Assembly: GCF_002954775.1 (NCBI RefSeq)
Contig: NZ_PJME01000031.1
Coordinates: 1-64,000 of the forward strand
Reading direction: 5' to 3'
DNA: 64,000 nt
Origin: Streptomyces geranii
Lineage (GTDB): Bacteria; Actinomycetota; Actinomycetes; Streptomycetales; Streptomycetaceae
Made by a program: the position numbers and the translations under genes. Shown here in pieces: positions 50,253-57,963 of the stretch; positions within the stretch are counted from its first letter, which is position 1; every line of letters begins with the position of its first letter. The notes beneath the pieces were generated by a model that had not been told where the DNA came from, made no database searches, and was given only the letters and a program-made list of their open reading frames with translations.

Positions 50253-52267
50253 CCGTCGCCGTGGAGAAACCGCCGACGCCCGAGCCGCCCGGGCCCGAGG
50301 ACGCCGTGCCCGAGGCCGCGCCCGCCGCAGCCGTACGGCGGGTCAGCCGGCGTGTGGTGGTCGGGGCGATCCTCGTCGTCTGGCTGGTGCTGTTCGCCGT
50401 ACTGCGCGGCACGAACACGCTGACCCTCGCGGCGGCGGACCTCACCGACCTGCACCGGTGGCTGAACGACGTCTACGACTCGATCGGCGCCAACCGCAAC
50501 TCCAACCCGCTCTTCCTCTACTTCTTCAACGAGATCCGCCTGGTCATCGACAACCTGGCGACCTTCGTCCAGCACCTGATCTCCCAGCCGTCCGACTCCC
50601 GGCCGCTGCCGCAGATCGGGTGGCTCGGGGTCGTAGGGATCGCCGGGTTCGTGTCGTGGGCCGTGGGCAACTGGCGGGTGGCGCTGCTGACCGTCGCCGG
50701 GTTCGTGTTCTTCGGACTGCAGGGGCTGTGGCAGGAGAGCATGGACACGCTCGCCCTGACGCTGACGGCGGTGCTCGTGGCGCTGCTGTTCGCGATCCCG
50801 CTGGGGGTGTGGGTGGGGCTGTCCGACCGGGTCAACAAGGTGATGACGCCCGTCCTGGACTTCATGCAGACGATGCCCACCTTCGTCTACCTCGCCCCGC
50901 TGACCCTGTTCTTCCTCATCGGCGGCGCCTCCGCGACCATCGCCACCGTCATCTACGCGGCCCCGCCGGCGATCCGCATCACCGCGCACGCCATCCGGTC
51001 CGTGCCGGAGACGACGGTCGAGGCGGCCGACTCGCTGGGCGCCACCCGCTGGCAGTCGCTGCTGAAGGTGCTGCTGCCGATGTCCAAGCGGACCGTCGTC
51101 ATGGGCGTCAACCAGACGATCATGGCGGCCCTCGCCATGGTGACCATCGCCGCCCTGATCGACGCGCCCGGCCTCGGCAAGACCGTCATCCAGGCCCTCC
51201 AGTCGCTCGACGTGGGTACGGCCTTCAACGCGGGCCTCGCCATTGTCATCATGGCGATCGTCCTGGACCGGGTCACGACAGCGGCCAGCGGACGCGAGGA
51301 GGCGGCGCGGCGCTCGGGCGGCCGGTTCCTCGCCCGGCGCCGGCAGCTGGTGGTGGCGGGCGCGGCGGTCACCGCGGTCCTGGTCTACCTCTCCCACACC
51401 TATGTATGGGCGGCGGAGTTCCCGGGTGAGGGCAGTGTCGGCAGCTCCGTCGCGAGCGCCGCCGACACCGCGAGCACCTGGGTGCAGGACAACCTGTCGG
51501 GCCTCACCAACGCCTTCCGCGACGCCCTCACCAACGGTTTGCTCAACCCCTTCCAGACGCTGCTCACTGACTCGCCCTGGTGGCTCGTCGGCGCGGTCCT
51601 GGTCGGGCTCGGCGTGGTCCTCGGCGGCTGGCGGTCCGGGGTGACGACGGCGGTGTGCGTCGGCCTGCTGGTCGGGACCGGCTTGTGGTCGGACAGCATG
51701 ACGACGCTGGCGTCCACGCTCGTGGCCACGGTCATGACGATGCTGCTGGCCGTGGTCGTCGGGGTGTGGATGGCCCGCAGTACGGTCGCGGACCGCCTGA
51801 TCCGGCCCACCCTCGACGCGGCGCAGGTCATGCCGCCGTTCGTCTACCTCGTACCGTTCCTGGCGCTGTTCGGCGCGACCCGCTTCACGGCGATCGTCGC
51901 CGCGATCGTCTACGCGGCGCCCGTCGCCATGAAGATCATCGCGGACGGTGTACGGAACGTGCCCGCGACGACCGTCGAGGCGGCCACCTCCGCCGGGTGC
52001 AACACCTGGCAGATCATCACCAAGGTCCAGCTGCCGATGGCACGCGGAGCCCTGACCCTGGCCACCAACCAGGGTCTGATCTACGTGCTGTCGATGGTTG
52101 TTGTGGGCGGCCTGGTAGGCGCGGGCGCCCTCGGCTACGACGTCGTGGCCGGCTTCTCGCAGGGGCAGCTGTACGGGAAGGGGCTGGCGGCGGGGCTGGC
52201 CATCGTCCTTCTCGGAGTCATGTTCGACCGGATCACTCAAGCAGCGGCGCGGCGTGCCGGCGCGTAA
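50249..52267 (+). CDS. Glycine betaine ABC transporter permease with two fused permease modules
   Basis: 672 aa with two copies of the ProW-type permease unit. Each has the coupling-helix pattern: MQTMPTFVYLAPLTLFF with SVPETTVEAADSLGATRWQ in the first half, and AQVMPPFVYLVPFLALF with NVPATTVEAATSAGCNTWQ in the second. The repeat means one polypeptide can supply the permease pair that ABC importers normally form from two subunits. Such double permeases occur in other actinobacteria. ATG 50249 overlaps the ATPase stop. Confidence 0.9.
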   Translation: MTVAVEKPPTPEPPGPEDAVPEAAPAAAVRRVSRRVVVGAILVVWLVLFAVLRGTNTLTLAAADLTDLHRWLNDVYDSIGANRNSNPLFLYFFNEIRLVIDNLATFVQHLISQPSDSRPLPQIGWLGVVGIAGFVSWAVGNWRVALLTVAGFVFFGLQGLWQESMDTLALTLTAVLVALLFAIPLGVWVGLSDRVNKVMTPVLDFMQTMPTFVYLAPLTLFFLIGGASATIATVIYAAPPAIRITAHAIRSVPETTVEAADSLGATRWQSLLKVLLPMSKRTVVMGVNQTIMAALAMVTIAALIDAPGLGKTVIQALQSLDVGTAFNAGLAIVIMAIVLDRVTTAASGREEAARRSGGRFLARRRQLVVAGAAVTAVLVYLSHTYVWAAEFPGEGSVGSSVASAADTASTWVQDNLSGLTNAFRDALTNGLLNPFQTLLTDSPWWLVGAVLVGLGVVLGGWRSGVTTAVCVGLLVGTGLWSDSMTTLASTLVATVMTMLLAVVVGVWMARSTVADRLIRPTLDAAQVMPPFVYLVPFLALFGATRFTAIVAAIVYAAPVAMKIIADGVRNVPATTVEAATSAGCNTWQIITKVQLPMARGALTLATNQGLIYVLSMVVVGGLVGAGALGYDVVAGFSQGQLYGKGLAAGLAIVLLGVMFDRITQAAARRAGA

Positions 52268-52280
52268 GGAGCTACCCACC

Positions 52281-53270
52281 ATGGCAGGACAAGCAGCAAA
52301 GTGGAGAGTCGGCGCGGCCGGGGTGGCGGTGCTCGGCCTCGCCCTCACCGCCTGCGGTGGCGCGAAGGTCGGCGACACGGCGTCGGGCTCCGACGACTCG
52401 TCCGGGGCTTCCGGGTCGTCCGGGAAGTGCGGCACCTTCAACCTCGCGGTGAACCCGTGGGTCGGTTACGAGGCGAACGCGGCGGTCGTCGCGTACGTGG
52501 CGGAGAACGACCTCGGGTGCAAGGTCACCAAGAAGGACCTGAAGGAGGAGATCGCCTGGCAGGGCTTCGGGACGGGCGAGGTGGACGCCGTCATCGAGAA
52601 CTGGGGCCACGACGACCTGAAGAAGAAGTACATCACCGACCAGAAGACGGCGGTGGAGGTGGGCGCGACCGGCAACGAAGGGCTGATCGGCTGGTACGTA
52701 CCGCCGTGGCTGGCCAAGGCGCACCCGGACATCACCGACTGGAACAACCTCGACAAGTATGCGGCGGAGTTCAAGACGTCGGAGTCGGGCGGCAAGGGCC
52801 AGTTGCTGGACGGCGACCCGTCCTTCGTCACCAATGACGAGGCGCTGGTGAAGAACCTGAAGCTGGACTTCAAGGTGGTGTACGCGGGCAGCGAGACGGC
52901 GCTGATCCAGGCCTTCCGCAAGGCGGAGAAGAACAAGGAGTGGGTGATCGGCTACTTCTACGAGCCCCAGTGGTTCATGGCCGAGGTGCCGCTCGTGAAG
53001 GTGAAGCTGCCGGAGTACAAGGCGGGTTGCGACGCGGACCTGGAGAAGGTGGCGTGCGACTACCCCGTGTACAAGCTGGACAAGATCGTCAGCGCGAAGT
53101 TCGCCAAGTCGGGGAGTCCGGCGTACGACCTGGTGAAGAACTTCACCTGGACGAACGACGACCAGAACACGGTGGCGAAGTACATAGCCGAGGACAAGAT
53201 GACGCCGGAGGCGGCGGCGAAGAAGTGGGTCGACGCGAACCGGGCGAAGGTTGACGCCTGGATCAAGTAG
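52281..53270 (+). CDS. Glycine betaine ABC transporter substrate-binding lipoprotein (OpuAC/ProX)
   Basis: 329 aa. Lipoprotein signal with lipobox LTAC (Cys about residue 25), a Gly/Ser linker, then an OpuAC domain: FNLAVNPWVGYEANAAVVAYV, IAWQGFGTGEVDAVIENWG, and Trp/Tyr-rich ligand-box segments (GWYVPPWLAK; GYFYEPQWFM) that would cage a quaternary ammonium. AAGGAG is 9 bases before the ATG. Last gene of the betB-transporter operon, followed by a terminator. Confidence 0.92.
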   Translation: MAGQAAKWRVGAAGVAVLGLALTACGGAKVGDTASGSDDSSGASGSSGKCGTFNLAVNPWVGYEANAAVVAYVAENDLGCKVTKKDLKEEIAWQGFGTGEVDAVIENWGHDDLKKKYITDQKTAVEVGATGNEGLIGWYVPPWLAKAHPDITDWNNLDKYAAEFKTSESGGKGQLLDGDPSFVTNDEALVKNLKLDFKVVYAGSETALIQAFRKAEKNKEWVIGYFYEPQWFMAEVPLVKVKLPEYKAGCDADLEKVACDYPVYKLDKIVSAKFAKSGSPAYDLVKNFTWTNDDQNTVAKYIAEDKMTPEAAAKKWVDANRAKVDAWIK

Positions 53271-53304
53271 TACCGGGATGGTCGGGTACGGCCTCTTCCA
53301 GGGG

Positions 53305-53354
53305 CCCGTGGCGGGGCTGCCGCAGCTCAAGGGCTGCCGCGGTCCCGCCACGGG
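53305..53354. terminator. Bidirectional terminator
   Basis: CCCGTGGCGGG (53305-53315) pairs perfectly with 53344-53354, with a smaller internal hairpin, between the convergent ABC and cyclophilin genes. Confidence 0.75.
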
Positions 53355-53400
53355 CTGCCGGGCGCCGGGATGACCGGGCGGACCTCGGCGGGAGAGGGTG

Positions 53401-53898
53401 TTACTCGCTCACGACGCCCGAGGCGGCGATGACGATCTTCGCGCGGGTGGCACCGGACTGGGAGCCCAGGGACTCGATCCGCGTGACCAGGTCCTGGCCC
53501 TCGACGACCTCGCCGAAGACGACGTGCTTGCCGTCGAGCCACGAGGTGACGATCGTGGTGATGAAGAACTGCGAGCCGTTGGTGTTCCGGCCGGCGTTCG
53601 CCATCGACAGCAGGAACGGCTTGGTGTGCTTGAGCTTGAAGTTCTCGTCGGCGAACTTCTCGCCGTAGATGCTCTTGCCGCCCGTGCCGTCGCCACGGGT
53701 GAAGTCGCCGCCCTGGAGCATGAACTCCGGGATGACGCGGTGGAAGCCGGAGCCCTCGTACCCGAAGCCGTGCTGGCCGGTGGCCAGCTCGCGGAAGTTC
53801 TGCGCCGTCTTGGGGACGACGTCGTCGTACAGCTTGAAGACGATGCGGCCCGCGGCGTCGCCGTCAATGGTGATGTCGAAGAATACGTTGGTAGACAT
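53401..53898 (-). CDS. Cyclophilin-type peptidyl-prolyl cis-trans isomerase
   Basis: 165 aa, single cyclophilin domain, no signal peptide, so cytosolic. Active-site blocks GSGFHRVIPEFMLQGGDFTRGDGTGG (Arg of FHRVI), FLLSMANAG, NTNGSQFFIT and WLDGKHVVFGEV are all present. Catalyses proline isomerisation during folding. It appears to be a housekeeping gene sitting inside the betaine region. Confidence 0.95.
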   Translation of the reverse strand: MSTNVFFDITIDGDAAGRIVFKLYDDVVPKTAQNFRELATGQHGFGYEGSGFHRVIPEFMLQGGDFTRGDGTGGKSIYGEKFADENFKLKHTKPFLLSMANAGRNTNGSQFFITTIVTSWLDGKHVVFGEVVEGQDLVTRIESLGSQSGATRAKIVIAASGVVSE

Positions 53899-53988
53899 AC
53901 GGGTATCCTGTCACGCCGATTTGTGCCCCGCCGGTGAGCCCGCCCGTAGGCCGCCCCGGCGCGTGACCGCCCGCACCACTTGTGTGTT

Positions 53989-54016
53989 CCCCGCGCCGCG
54001 AGCGCGGGGCTTTCTT
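53989..54016 (+). terminator. Terminator-like hairpin with no plus-strand gene before it
   Basis: CCCCGCGC / GCGCGGGG stem, CGCGA loop, followed by CTTTCTT. It would stop plus-strand transcription, yet no clear plus-strand gene precedes it within 700 bases. It could be an attenuator in a long leader or the end of a small RNA. Confidence 0.45.
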
Positions 54017-54144
54017 CGTTTCTGCCCCGGCCGGGGACCGCCCCGCCGGGGACCGCCCCCACCGGTGGTCGTCCTCGCCGGAGAGGCCTCCTCTCCCACC
54101 TCCCTGACCCTCTTGACACCCACCTGCGAGGCGGGCACATTGAG

Positions 54145-54178
54145 TTGCGCAACCTGAGTCATGTTGCGTAGCAAGCAA
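54145..54178. promoter_or_regulatory. Tandem IclR-type operator upstream of the dimethylglycine/sarcosine operon
   Basis: TTGCG-caacc-TGAGT and TTGCG-tagca-AGCAA have centres 19 bp apart, ending 45 bases before the first gene of the operon. Confidence 0.6.
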
Positions 54179-54222
54179 CTGACACTGAGGGCCTGGACTG
54201 GTTTTCAACCGGAGGTGCGGCG

Positions 54223-56670
54223 ATGGCGGGACCCCGAGTGGTCATCATCGGAGCGGGTGTCGTCGGCGCGGCACTCGCGGACGAGATCTCCGCGCGAGGC
54301 TGGACCGAAGTGACCGTGGTCGACCAGGGACCGCTTCCCGCCACCGGAGGTTCCAGCTCCCACGCCCCGGGCCTGGTCTTCCAGACGAACTCGTCCAAGA
54401 CGATGACCGAACTCGCCCGCTACACCGTCGAGAAGTTCTGCTCCCTCGACGTCGACGGCCAGCCCTGCTTCCTCCAGGTCGGCGGCCTGGAAGTCGCCAC
54501 CACCCCCGAGCGCCTCACCGAACTCCACCGCCGCCACGGCTGGATCACCGCCTGGGGCATCGAGGCCCGTCTCCTCACCCCCGACGAGTGCGCCGCCCAG
54601 CACCCCCTCCTCAACCGCGACCGCGTCCTCGGCGGCCTCCTCGTCCCCACCGACGGCCTCGCCAAGGCCGTACTCGCCGTCGAGGCCCAGATCCGCCGGG
54701 CCACCGAGCGTGGCGTGAGCTTCCTGCCCCGCCACGAGGTGCTGGACATCCAACAGAGCGACGGCCGGGTCACCGGCGTCCTCACGTCCCAGGGCGAGAT
54801 CCCCGCCGACATCGTCGTGTGCTGCGCCGGCATCTGGGGGCCGAAGATCGCCCGCATGGCCGGGCTGAACCTCCCCCTCACCCCGCTCGCGCACCAGCTC
54901 GCCTGGACCGGCCCCGTCCCCGCGCTCGCCGGTCAGACGGAGGAGGCGGTCCGGCCGATCCTGCGCCACCAGGACGCCGACCTCTACTACCGCGACCGCT
55001 TCGACACCCTCGGCATCGGCTACTACGGCCACCGCCCGATGCCGGTCACCGCCGACGAGATCCTCTCCTTCGACGAGGCGGACACGGCCGGCGGGATGCC
55101 CTCGGTCCTGAAGTTCACCGAGGACGACTTCGAGCCCGCCTGGACGGAAACCCAGTCGCTCCTCCCCGCCACCAAGGACGCGAAGGTAGAGGAAGGCATC
55201 AACGGCCTCTTCTCCTTCACCACCGACAACTTCCCCCTCCTCGGCGAGTCCCCGGACGTCAAGGGCTTCTGGGTCGCCGAGGCCGTCTGGGTCACCCACT
55301 CCGCGGGCGTCGGCCGCGCCGTCGCCGAACTGCTGGTCGACGGCTACTGCTCCTCCTTCGACCTCCACGAGTGCGACCTCAACCGCTTCGAGCCGCACCA
55401 GCTCTCCCCGGAGTACGTCCTGGCCCGCGACTGCCAGAACTTCGTCGAGGTCTACGACATCCTTCACCCCCTCCAGCCGTCCGGGCACCCCCGCCCGATC
55501 CGCACCAGCCCCTTCCACACCCGCCAGCGCGAACTGGGCGCCTTCTTCCTGGAGGCGAACGGCTGGGAACGCCCGCACTGGTACGAGGCCAACGCGCCCC
55601 TGGTGGAAGGCCGTTCGGTGCCGACCCCGAACGACTGGGCGGCCCAGTTCTGGTCCCCGATCGTCGGCGCCGAGGCCCAGGCGACCCGCGAGACGGTCGC
55701 GATGTACGACATGACGGCCCTCAAACGCCTGGAGGTGACCGGCCCGGGTGCCGCCGACTTCCTGGAGGGCCTCACCACCAGCAAGGTCGCCAAGTCGGTC
55801 GGCTCGGTGACGTACACGCTGCTCCTCGACCACGACGGCGGCATCCGCAGCGACATCACGGTCGCCCGCCTCGCCCGCGACCTCTTCCAGGTCGGCGCCA
55901 ACGGCAACCTCGACCTCGACTGGTTCACCCGCCACCTCCCGGCCGACGGCACGGTCCAGGTGCGCGACATCACCCCCGGCACCTGCTGCATCGGCCTGTG
56001 GGGACCCCTGGCCCGCAAGGTCCTCCAGCCCCTGACGGACGCCGACTTCTCCAACGACGGCCTCAAGTACTTCCGCGCCAAACGCGCCTACATCGGCAGC
56101 GTCCCGGTGACGGCGATGCGCCTCTCCTACGTCGGCGAACTCGGCTGGGAGCTGTACACCACCGCCGACCAGGGCCAGAAACTCTGGGACACCCTCTGGC
56201 AGGCGGCCCAGCCCCTCGGCGGCATCGCGGCGGGCCGCGGCGCCTTCAACAGCCTCCGCCTGGAGAAGGGTTACCGCTCCTTCGGCACCGACATGACCTA
56301 CGAGCACGACCCGTACGAGGCCGGCGTCGGCTTCGCCGTGAAGCTCGACAAGGGCGAGTTCGTCGGCAAGGCGGCCCTGGAACGCCGTAAGGCGGACGTA
56401 CGGCGCAAGCTCACCTGCCTGACCATCGAGGACCCGAGGTCGGGCGTCATGGGCAAGGAGCCGGTGTACGACGGCGAGCGCGCCGTCGGCTACGTCACGA
56501 GCGCCGCGTACGGCTACACGATCGGCAAGGGCATCGCGTACGCCTGGCTGCCGACCGAACTGACCACGCCCGGCACGGCGTTGCACATCGGCTACTTCGA
56601 CGAGCGCGTCGAGGCGGTCGTCGCCGAGGAGCCGCTGTTCGACCCGACGATGTCCCGCCTCCGCGGCTAA
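54223..56670 (+). CDS. Dimethylglycine oxidase/dehydrogenase (FAD oxidoreductase fused to GcvT-type folate domain)
   Basis: 815 aa, close to the 830 aa Arthrobacter dimethylglycine oxidase. N-terminal DAO-type FAD domain (VVIIGAGVVGAALADEI; SSHAPG with H47 a candidate for covalent FAD linkage), a middle linker domain, and a C-terminal aminomethyltransferase domain (about 430-815; MYDMTALKRLEVTGPGA, ELGWELYTTADQG, RLEKGYRSFGTDM). Demethylates dimethylglycine to sarcosine and passes the carbon to THF as methylene-THF. First gene of the operon leading to soxBDAG, with a tandem operator upstream. A sarcosine dehydrogenase role is the main alternative. Confidence 0.85.
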   Translation: MAGPRVVIIGAGVVGAALADEISARGWTEVTVVDQGPLPATGGSSSHAPGLVFQTNSSKTMTELARYTVEKFCSLDVDGQPCFLQVGGLEVATTPERLTELHRRHGWITAWGIEARLLTPDECAAQHPLLNRDRVLGGLLVPTDGLAKAVLAVEAQIRRATERGVSFLPRHEVLDIQQSDGRVTGVLTSQGEIPADIVVCCAGIWGPKIARMAGLNLPLTPLAHQLAWTGPVPALAGQTEEAVRPILRHQDADLYYRDRFDTLGIGYYGHRPMPVTADEILSFDEADTAGGMPSVLKFTEDDFEPAWTETQSLLPATKDAKVEEGINGLFSFTTDNFPLLGESPDVKGFWVAEAVWVTHSAGVGRAVAELLVDGYCSSFDLHECDLNRFEPHQLSPEYVLARDCQNFVEVYDILHPLQPSGHPRPIRTSPFHTRQRELGAFFLEANGWERPHWYEANAPLVEGRSVPTPNDWAAQFWSPIVGAEAQATRETVAMYDMTALKRLEVTGPGAADFLEGLTTSKVAKSVGSVTYTLLLDHDGGIRSDITVARLARDLFQVGANGNLDLDWFTRHLPADGTVQVRDITPGTCCIGLWGPLARKVLQPLTDADFSNDGLKYFRAKRAYIGSVPVTAMRLSYVGELGWELYTTADQGQKLWDTLWQAAQPLGGIAAGRGAFNSLRLEKGYRSFGTDMTYEHDPYEAGVGFAVKLDKGEFVGKAALERRKADVRRKLTCLTIEDPRSGVMGKEPVYDGERAVGYVTSAAYGYTIGKGIAYAWLPTELTTPGTALHIGYFDERVEAVVAEEPLFDPTMSRLRG

Positions 56671-56706
56671 CCACCACAGTCGACTCGCAGAAGACGGAGA
56701 CGCGCG

Positions 56707-57939
56707 ATGAGCCCCCGTACCCCCGGCGCCGAACTGCCGGAGCACCCCGACTGGTTGTGGCGCACGCCCGAGCCGAAGCGTTCGTACGACGTGGTCGTCG
56801 TCGGCGGCGGCGGACACGGCCTGGCCACCGCCCACTACCTCGCGAAGAACCACGGCATCACGAACGTCGCCGTGCTGGAGAAGGGCTGGCTCGCGGGCGG
56901 CAACATGGCCCGCAACACCACGATCATCCGCTCCAACTACCTCTGGGACGAGAGCGCGGGCATCTACGAGCACGCGCTCAAGCTGTGGGAGGGCCTGGAG
57001 GAGGAGCTGGACTATCCGATCCTCTTCTCCCAGCGGGGAGTTCTGAACCTGGCCCACAGCCTCCAGGACGTCCGCGACAGCGTGCGGAGGGTGGAAGCGA
57101 ACCGCCTCAACGGGGTGGACGCCGAGTGGCTCGACGAGCGGCAGGTCAAGGAGGTCTGCCCGATCGTCAACATCTCGCCGGACGTGCGCTATCCGGTGAT
57201 GGGCGGCACTTACCAGCCCCGCGCGGGCATCGCCAAGCACGACCACGTGGCCTGGGGCCTGGCCCGTTCGGCGGACGCGGCCGGTGTCGACATCATCCAG
57301 AACTGCGAGGTCACGGGTCTGGACGTGGTCGGCGGGCGGGTCGTGGGCGTACAGACGACCCTGGGTCCGATCGCGGCGGGCAAGGTGGCGCTCTGCTCGG
57401 CGGGCCACAGCTCGGTCCTGGCGGCGATGGCGGGCATCGAACTCCCCCTCCAGAGCCACCCGTTGCAGGCCCTGGTCTCCGAACTCCTCGAACCGGTGCA
57501 CCCGACGGTGGTGATGTCGAACGCGGTGCACGTGTACGTGAGCCAGGCGCACAAGGGCGAGCTGGTGATGGGCGCGGGCATCGACTCGTACAACTCGTAC
57601 ACGCAGCGCGGGGCGTTCCACATCATCGAGGAACAGATGTCGGCGGCGCTGGAGTTGTTCCCCGTCTTCGCCCGAGCCCATGTGCTGCGCACCTGGGGCG
57701 GCATCGTGGACGTCAGCCCGGACGCGTCACCGATCGTCGGCCTCACCCCGGTGGACAACCTGTACCTCAACTGCGGCTGGGGGACCGGCGGTTTCAAGGC
57801 CACCCCGGGCGTCGGCTGGGTCTACGCCCACACGATCGCCCATGACACCCCCCACCCCCTCAACGCCCCCTTCTCGCTCGACCGTTTCACCACCGGCGCG
57901 CTCGTCGACGAGCACGGCGCTGCTGCGGTGGCCCACTAG
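56707..57939 (+). CDS. soxB: Sarcosine oxidase beta subunit SoxB
   Basis: 410 aa. FAD motif VVVVGGGGHGLATAHYLAKNHG, then LEKGWLAGGNMARNTTIIRSNYLWD, which is diagnostic for the heterotetrameric beta subunit, and the C-terminal NCGWGTGGFKATPGVGW. The beta subunit holds the FAD and covalent FMN and oxidises sarcosine at the FAD site. A GGAG-type RBS precedes the ATG, 36 bases after the dimethylglycine oxidase gene. Confidence 0.95.
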   Translation: MSPRTPGAELPEHPDWLWRTPEPKRSYDVVVVGGGGHGLATAHYLAKNHGITNVAVLEKGWLAGGNMARNTTIIRSNYLWDESAGIYEHALKLWEGLEEELDYPILFSQRGVLNLAHSLQDVRDSVRRVEANRLNGVDAEWLDERQVKEVCPIVNISPDVRYPVMGGTYQPRAGIAKHDHVAWGLARSADAAGVDIIQNCEVTGLDVVGGRVVGVQTTLGPIAAGKVALCSAGHSSVLAAMAGIELPLQSHPLQALVSELLEPVHPTVVMSNAVHVYVSQAHKGELVMGAGIDSYNSYTQRGAFHIIEEQMSAALELFPVFARAHVLRTWGGIVDVSPDASPIVGLTPVDNLYLNCGWGTGGFKATPGVGWVYAHTIAHDTPHPLNAPFSLDRFTTGALVDEHGAAAVAH

Positions 57940-57963
57940 GGACCCTCAAGGGAGCCGAACGAC

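Larger units (their letters stand above)
53899..54222 (+). other. Intergenic region between cyclophilin and dimethylglycine oxidase genes
   Basis: 324 bases. It holds a terminator-like hairpin at 53989-54016, a possible -35 TTGACA at 54114-54119, the tandem IclR-type operator at 54145-54178, and an RBS (GGAGG) before the ATG at 54223. A GTG-started open frame through the hairpin (53962-54157) shows no recognisable family. Confidence 0.5.

Noticed and set aside
53985..54012. Sequence around GTGTTCCCCGCGCCGCGAGC resembles an actinobacterial type I-E CRISPR repeat
   Set aside because: It occurs once, with no spacers, second repeat or cas genes in the window. It is better read as a terminator-like hairpin.
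53962..54157. GTG-started plus-strand frame through the orphan hairpin, considered as a leader peptide
   Set aside because: There is no run of regulatory codons, no good ribosome-binding site, and it reads through the hairpin and operator with Pro/Arg-rich composition typical of noncoding high-GC DNA.
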